From positions 1,967-11,118 of the forward strand of contig DGEF01000099.1 in NCBI GenBank assembly GCA_002385805.1: a stretch of DNA of 9,152 nucleotides, read 5' to 3'. The translations under genes were made by a program, and so were the position numbers. The stretch comes from Peptococcaceae bacterium UBA3933 (GTDB lineage Bacteria > Bacillota > Peptococcia > Peptococcales > BICA1-8). Shown here in pieces: positions 5,837 to 9,152 of this stretch; within the stretch, counting starts at the first letter, position 1, and each line of letters starts with the position of its first letter. The notes under the pieces were generated by a model that saw only the letters and a list, made by a program, of their open reading frames with translations, searched no databases and had not been told where the DNA came from.

Positions 5837-5950
5837 TAAAATTCAGATACTTTACACTAAAAATACAGCCGCAAGAAAATTTTCCACTGGCAGCTGACCA
5901 ACTATCCAGTAAAATACTGGTTACTAATAGAAAAACCATTAAACTATTTG

Positions 5951-5990
5951 TGTTAAACTGTGTCTATCCGTGTTTATCCGTGGTTAATAA
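5951..5990. repeat. 10-bp-period tandem array
   Basis: Four decamers lie in exact register: TGTTAAACTG, TGTCTATCCG, TGTTTATCCG, TGGTTAATAA. The middle two differ at one base. From memory, similar CCGTGTTTATCCGTGG stretches occur between genes in unrelated bacteria, but I cannot check this here. Confidence 0.6.
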
Positions 5991-5992
5991 TT

Positions 5993-6055
5993 CTAGTCAC
6001 TAGTCACAAGTCACTAAATGCTAGCCACCAGCCACTAAAAACTAGCCACTAACAA
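5993..6055. repeat. 7-bp-period tandem array, nine units
   Basis: Nine heptamers follow without a phase break from 5993: CTAGTCA twice, CAAGTCA, CTAAATG, CTAGCCA, CCAGCCA, CTAAAAA, CTAGCCA, CTAACAA. The consensus is CTAGYCA. The array stops 3 bp before the ABC-F ribosome binding site, so it would be in the 5' leader of that mRNA. Confidence 0.85.
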
Positions 6056-6058
6056 ATT

Positions 6059-6067
6059 GGGGTGATC
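6059..6067 (+). promoter_or_regulatory. Ribosome binding site of the ABC-F gene
   Basis: GGGGTGATC matches the anti-Shine-Dalgarno complement GAGGTGATC at eight of nine positions. The GGGG core ends 7 nt before the TTG at 6070, which supports that TTG as the start. Confidence 0.75.
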
Positions 6068-6069
6068 TT

Positions 6070-7977
6070 TTGATATTATTGCAAGCTAAGGGCCTGGCTA
6101 AGTCTTTTGGCGCCAGTCAGGTTTTTACCGATATAAACTTTATAATTAACGAAGGAGAAAAGGTGGGCTTAGTTGGAGCCAACGGTTCAGGTAAAACCAC
6201 CCTTTTTCGATGTCTAACCGGAGAAGAAACTTTGGATCAAGGGGAAATAATGTTAAGTAATAAATATAGCTTAGGTTATTTAGAACAGATTCCCCAGTAC
6301 TCTCCTGCTACAACTCTTTTGGACGCGGTATTAGATATGTTTACGGATATTTTTATGATGCGTGAAGAGTTGCGGAAATTAGAACAACAGATGGGTCAGG
6401 TTCAAGGTAGTGAATTGGAGAGAATAATGGACAGGTATAGTTTATTGACTCAGACCTATGAAGAGGCCGGTGGTTTTAGTTGTGAAAGTAAGGCTAAGGG
6501 GATAATCAGGGGTTTAGGTTTTACAGATGAGGATTTTAACCGGGAAATAAATAAATTCAGTGGCGGTGAGAAAACAAGGGTTAGCTTAGCCCGCCTACTG
6601 GTAAGGGAACCTGACCTGCTTTTATTAGATGAACCCACTAACCATTTAGATTTAAATGCTTTAGAATGGTTAGAAGGCTTTCTAAAAAATTATCCCAAAG
6701 CGGTGTTGGTAATTTCTCATGACCGGTATTTTTTAGATCAGGTTGTGACCAGGGTATTAGAGCTAAAGGAAGGCAGGTTGAAGTCTTTTCCGGGAAATTA
6801 TACTAAGTATTTACGATTAAAAACTGAACAAGAATTGAGTCAAACCCGTGCTTATGAAAAACAGCAAAAGGAGATTCAAAAAACACAAGATTATATTTTG
6901 CGTTATAAAGCGGGAATTAAAGCCAAACAGGCTCGGGGTAGGGAAAAACAACTAAATAGATTGGAAAGAGTGGAAAAAATTTCCCGGGAAAAAGCCATCT
7001 CTTTAAATATAAAAAGGGTAAAGGATACGGGAAAAATAGTTTTAGAAGTGGAAAATTTACAAATGGCCTATGGGGAAAAAGAAGTTTTTAGTGATGTGTC
7101 CTTTACTGTCTATCAGGGAGAAAAAATAGCTTTAATCGGAGGAAACGGAACCGGTAAATCTACTATTCTGAAAATTATTGCCGGAAAATTACAACCTAAG
7201 AAGGGTTGTCTGCGATTAGGCTCCCGGGTGGAAATGGCCTATTTTGATCAAGAACATGCCAACCTGGATAACCGGAAAAAAGTCATAGAAGAAATTATGT
7301 TTAATTATAATCTTTCTGAAGGGGAGGCCAGGAATAAATTAGCCCAGGTACTGTTTCAGGGCGATGATGTTTTCAAACAGGTAGGAGATTTAAGCGGTGG
7401 GGAAAAGGCTAGGCTCTCTCTGCTGAAAATAATTATGGAACAGCCTAATTTTCTACTGTTAGATGAACCGACTAACCATTTGGATATTTCCTCTAGAGAA
7501 ATCGTAGAAAGCTTTCTTAAGGATTTTCCCGGAACCATTTTATTAGTCTCCCATGACCGTTATCTCTTAGATATAGTTACAGAAAGAACTTTGGAATTAG
7601 CAGAGGGCAAACTGACTGATTACTTAGGTAATTTCACTTACTATAAAATGAAAAAAATCCAGCTGGAAAAAATAAAAAGAGAAAAAGAATTAAAACAGGA
7701 TACTCAAACAAAGGTTAAAGAAAAACCAAAACCGAAAATCAACAAAGCCAAATTACGGGCGGAGATCGAGTTATTGGAAGAAGAAATTATGTTTAAAGAA
7801 GAGCAAATGAAATTATTAAGTAAAGAGCTGGCTGACCCGCAAACCTATCAGGATGAGGTAAAAAGTAAAGGGAAGGTGGAAGAGTTTACAAAAATAGAAG
7901 AAGAACTGCCCCTCCTTTACGCTGAATGGGAGAAGAAAATTCGAATTATTGAAGAAGGCAATGCTGGGATGCAGTGA
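6070..7977 (+). CDS. ydiF: ABC-F ATPase, YdiF-like, ribosome-associated
   Basis: This 635-residue protein has two ABC nucleotide-binding domains and no membrane segment, the hallmark of ABC-F proteins, which act on the ribosome E site rather than in transport. Domain 1 has Walker A GANGSGKT (36-43), signature SGGEK (164-168) and Walker B with Glu188 in LLLLDEPTNHLD. A charged linker (about 245-325) corresponds to the P-site-tRNA-interacting region. Domain 2 has GGNGTGKS (357-364), SGGEK (442-446) and FLLLDEPTNHLD (461-472). A Lys/Glu-rich C-terminal coiled coil spans about 556-628. Both catalytic glutamates are present, so both sites should hydrolyse ATP. Length, linker and C-terminal coiled coil resemble Bacillus YdiF more than antibiotic-resistance ABC-F proteins, but motifs alone do not exclude a protection role. 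The TTG start has a good ribosome binding site. No clear terminator follows. Confidence 0.95.
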   Translation: MILLQAKGLAKSFGASQVFTDINFIINEGEKVGLVGANGSGKTTLFRCLTGEETLDQGEIMLSNKYSLGYLEQIPQYSPATTLLDAVLDMFTDIFMMREELRKLEQQMGQVQGSELERIMDRYSLLTQTYEEAGGFSCESKAKGIIRGLGFTDEDFNREINKFSGGEKTRVSLARLLVREPDLLLLDEPTNHLDLNALEWLEGFLKNYPKAVLVISHDRYFLDQVVTRVLELKEGRLKSFPGNYTKYLRLKTEQELSQTRAYEKQQKEIQKTQDYILRYKAGIKAKQARGREKQLNRLERVEKISREKAISLNIKRVKDTGKIVLEVENLQMAYGEKEVFSDVSFTVYQGEKIALIGGNGTGKSTILKIIAGKLQPKKGCLRLGSRVEMAYFDQEHANLDNRKKVIEEIMFNYNLSEGEARNKLAQVLFQGDDVFKQVGDLSGGEKARLSLLKIIMEQPNFLLLDEPTNHLDISSREIVESFLKDFPGTILLVSHDRYLLDIVTERTLELAEGKLTDYLGNFTYYKMKKIQLEKIKREKELKQDTQTKVKEKPKPKINKAKLRAEIELLEEEIMFKEEQMKLLSKELADPQTYQDEVKSKGKVEEFTKIEEELPLLYAEWEKKIRIIEEGNAGMQ

Positions 7978-8055
7978 AGGTAAATTTTTAAAACACTAAG
8001 CATTAGATTTTCAGGTTTTTTATATTATAATATTTAAAATTCTTTGTTATTTTAG

Positions 8056-8084
8056 TTGACGCAAGTTTAAGCAATGGGTATTCT
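8056..8084 (+). promoter_or_regulatory. Sigma-A-type promoter of the GCS2-family gene
   Basis: TTGACG (8056-8061) and TATTCT (8079-8084) are 17 bp apart. Transcription would start near 8091. This places the in-frame ATG at 8074 inside the promoter and favours the ATG at 8155 as the start. Confidence 0.6.
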
Positions 8085-8154
8085 ACTACTTAAGAAGTTA
8101 AACTGTAAGATATTGGCCGGAGAGTTTAAAAAATTAAGAGATGGGAATGATGGT

Positions 8155-9152
8155 ATGTTAAGAGAGAAATTAATTGATTATTTTAGAGCCGGAGCTAAAC
8201 CCCATGATGAATTTACTATAGGTGCGGAGTTTGAGCACCTTTTAGTTGAAAAGGGTACATTACAATGGGTACCTTTCTTTGGCGAAAAAGGTGTAGAAAG
8301 TTTATTAAAAGAACTTTTAACTAAAGGATGGCAGGGTGATTATGAGGGAGAGTATTTAATAGGGTTACATAATGAGAACGCAACCATTACTCTGGAACCA
8401 GGCTGCCAACTGGAACTAAGTGTCCGGCACACAGATTCTTTAAAGAAAATTAATAAAGTATACCTGGATTTTCTGCGTGATATTTTCCCTATTTTAGAAG
8501 AAAGAAATCAAGTAATGTTAAATATAGGTTATCATCCTGTCAGTAAAATCAGTGAAATTGAATTTAACCCTAAAATTAGATATAAGTACATGTCGGAATA
8601 CTTAAAAGAACAGGGCCAGTATGCTCATAATATGATGAAAGGTACCGCCTCTACTCAGGTAACTGTTGATTATGCTCATCAAGACGATTTCCGGAAAAAG
8701 TTTCAGGTTATTTATGTATTATCCTCTTTAATTTCCGCTTTATTTGATAACAGTCCAATTTTTGAGGGAAAACCATATCAAGGACATTGTCTGCGCCGGT
8801 TAATCTGGGATAACTGTGATGACCAAAGGTGTGTTATTGATGATATCCTGAAGAGTGATTTTGGTTTTGCCGACTATGCAGAGTTTATTTTAAACACACC
8901 GCCTATTTTTATTAAAGAGGGTCAGGAATATATCTACACAGGTGCAAAAACAGTAAGGGAAATTTATGCGGAAAAAGAGCTGACTATTGACGCTTTAGAA
9001 CACGTTTTGACCATGGTCTTTCCTGATATAAGGCTGAAAAACTTCATCGAGATTCGGATGGCTGATGCCCTACCCTATCCTTTAAATATGGCTTATGTGG
9101 CTTTATGGAAGGGACTTTTATACAGTCAAGACAATCTGGATGCCCTGTACGA
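8155..9152 (+). CDS. GCS2-family glutamate-cysteine ligase-like protein, C-terminus beyond window
   Basis: The frame is open from ATG 8155 to the window edge, giving 332 residues and no stop. It belongs to the GCS2 carboxylate-amine ligase family, which includes plant-type/proteobacterial gamma-glutamylcysteine ligases, EgtA and YbdK. Supporting motifs are IGAEFEHLL (22-30), TLEPGCQLELS (79-89, the glutamate/metal region), MMKGTASTQVTVDY (160-173), RRLIWDNCDDQR (214-225) and FIEIRMADALP (298-308). The expected reaction is ATP-dependent joining of glutamate to cysteine, the first step to glutathione or a related thiol. Substrate choice within GCS2 cannot be settled from motifs. The family usually begins about 20 residues before the G-EFE motif, which fits ATG 8155. 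An in-frame ATG at 8074 would add 27 residues but falls inside the promoter. The ribosome binding site is weak (GGGA, 8143-8146). No partner ligase is in view. Confidence 0.87.
   Translation, partial: MLREKLIDYFRAGAKPHDEFTIGAEFEHLLVEKGTLQWVPFFGEKGVESLLKELLTKGWQGDYEGEYLIGLHNENATITLEPGCQLELSVRHTDSLKKINKVYLDFLRDIFPILEERNQVMLNIGYHPVSKISEIEFNPKIRYKYMSEYLKEQGQYAHNMMKGTASTQVTVDYAHQDDFRKKFQVIYVLSSLISALFDNSPIFEGKPYQGHCLRRLIWDNCDDQRCVIDDILKSDFGFADYAEFILNTPPIFIKEGQEYIYTGAKTVREIYAEKELTIDALEHVLTMVFPDIRLKNFIEIRMADALPYPLNMAYVALWKGLLYSQDNLDALY

Larger units (their letters stand above)
5490..6069. other. 580-bp gene-free region between nrdJ and the ABC-F gene
   Basis: I find no coding frame here. In order it holds the nrdJ terminator (5555-5581), a degenerate ~32-bp-period array (5588-5771), an AT-rich segment with a TATAAT box (5831-5836), several weak overlapping hairpins (about 5886-5938), a 10-bp-period array (5951-5990), a 7-bp-period array (5993-6055) and the ABC-F ribosome binding site. 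It is by far the longest non-coding stretch in an otherwise compact window. Confidence 0.8.

Noticed and set aside
5886..5938. Attenuator-like alternating hairpins in the ABC-F leader (ACTGG/CCAGT, CCAGTA/TACTGG, TGGTT/AACCA)
   Set aside because: The three stems are mutually exclusive, which is suggestive, but each is only 5-6 bp. No T-run follows and no leader peptide ORF is present.
8022..8033. 12-bp palindrome ATATTATAATAT after the ABC-F gene
   Set aside because: It is pure A/T, has no G/C stem to terminate transcription, and is expected by chance in such sequence. It contains a TATAAT on each strand but no -35.
8074..8154. N-terminal extension of the GCS2 protein from ATG 8074
   Set aside because: This ATG lies between the -35 and -10 boxes of the likely promoter and has no ribosome binding site. 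The extra residues are unlike the family.

Overview
This is an AT-rich window with seven protein genes, two of them cut by the window edges. Gram-positive style ribosome binding sites, strong sigma-A-like promoter elements, frequent TTG starts (three of seven genes), compact hairpin/T-run terminators and the protein types all point to a low-G+C Firmicute, most likely a Clostridia/Peptococcaceae-like anaerobe. I cannot name the genus. No phage, transposase, CRISPR array, tRNA or rRNA is visible.

Left part (1-2023, all minus strand): a partial LRAT-domain protein (NlpC/P60 superfamily) with its His-His-Cys triad intact; an Mrp/NBP35-type iron-sulfur carrier ATPase with a cysteine-rich repeated N-terminus; and a Cu/Zn superoxide dismutase with every metal ligand present and no signal peptide. 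These are separate transcription units rather than an operon: sodC ends in a hairpin that overlaps its own stop codon, mrp has its own well-formed promoter just beyond it, and mrp ends in its own terminator.

Right part (2209-9152, all plus strand): a HpcH/HpaI-family class II aldolase with its own terminator; the adenosylcobalamin-dependent ribonucleotide reductase nrdJ, preceded by two NrdR-box-like palindromes 40 bp apart; a 580-bp gene-free stretch; a YdiF-like ABC-F ATPase; and a partial GCS2-family glutamate-cysteine ligase-like protein behind a TTGACG/TATTCT promoter.

The least ordinary part is the gap between nrdJ and the ABC-F gene. After the nrdJ terminator come a degenerate array of about six units with a ~32-bp period, a 10-bp-period array, and an exactly phased nine-unit 7-bp array ending just before the ABC-F ribosome binding site. 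A fourth small array (6-bp period) lies between the LRAT gene and the mrp terminator.

Functionally the window reads as housekeeping with a redox and oxygen-tolerance tint: oxygen-independent dNTP synthesis, Fe-S cluster delivery, superoxide removal and possibly a low-molecular-weight thiol ligase. I see no convincing new multi-gene system. The points worth following are the short-period intergenic arrays, the repeated cysteine-rich Mrp N-terminus with its possible coupled leader ORF, and the bacterial LRAT protein.
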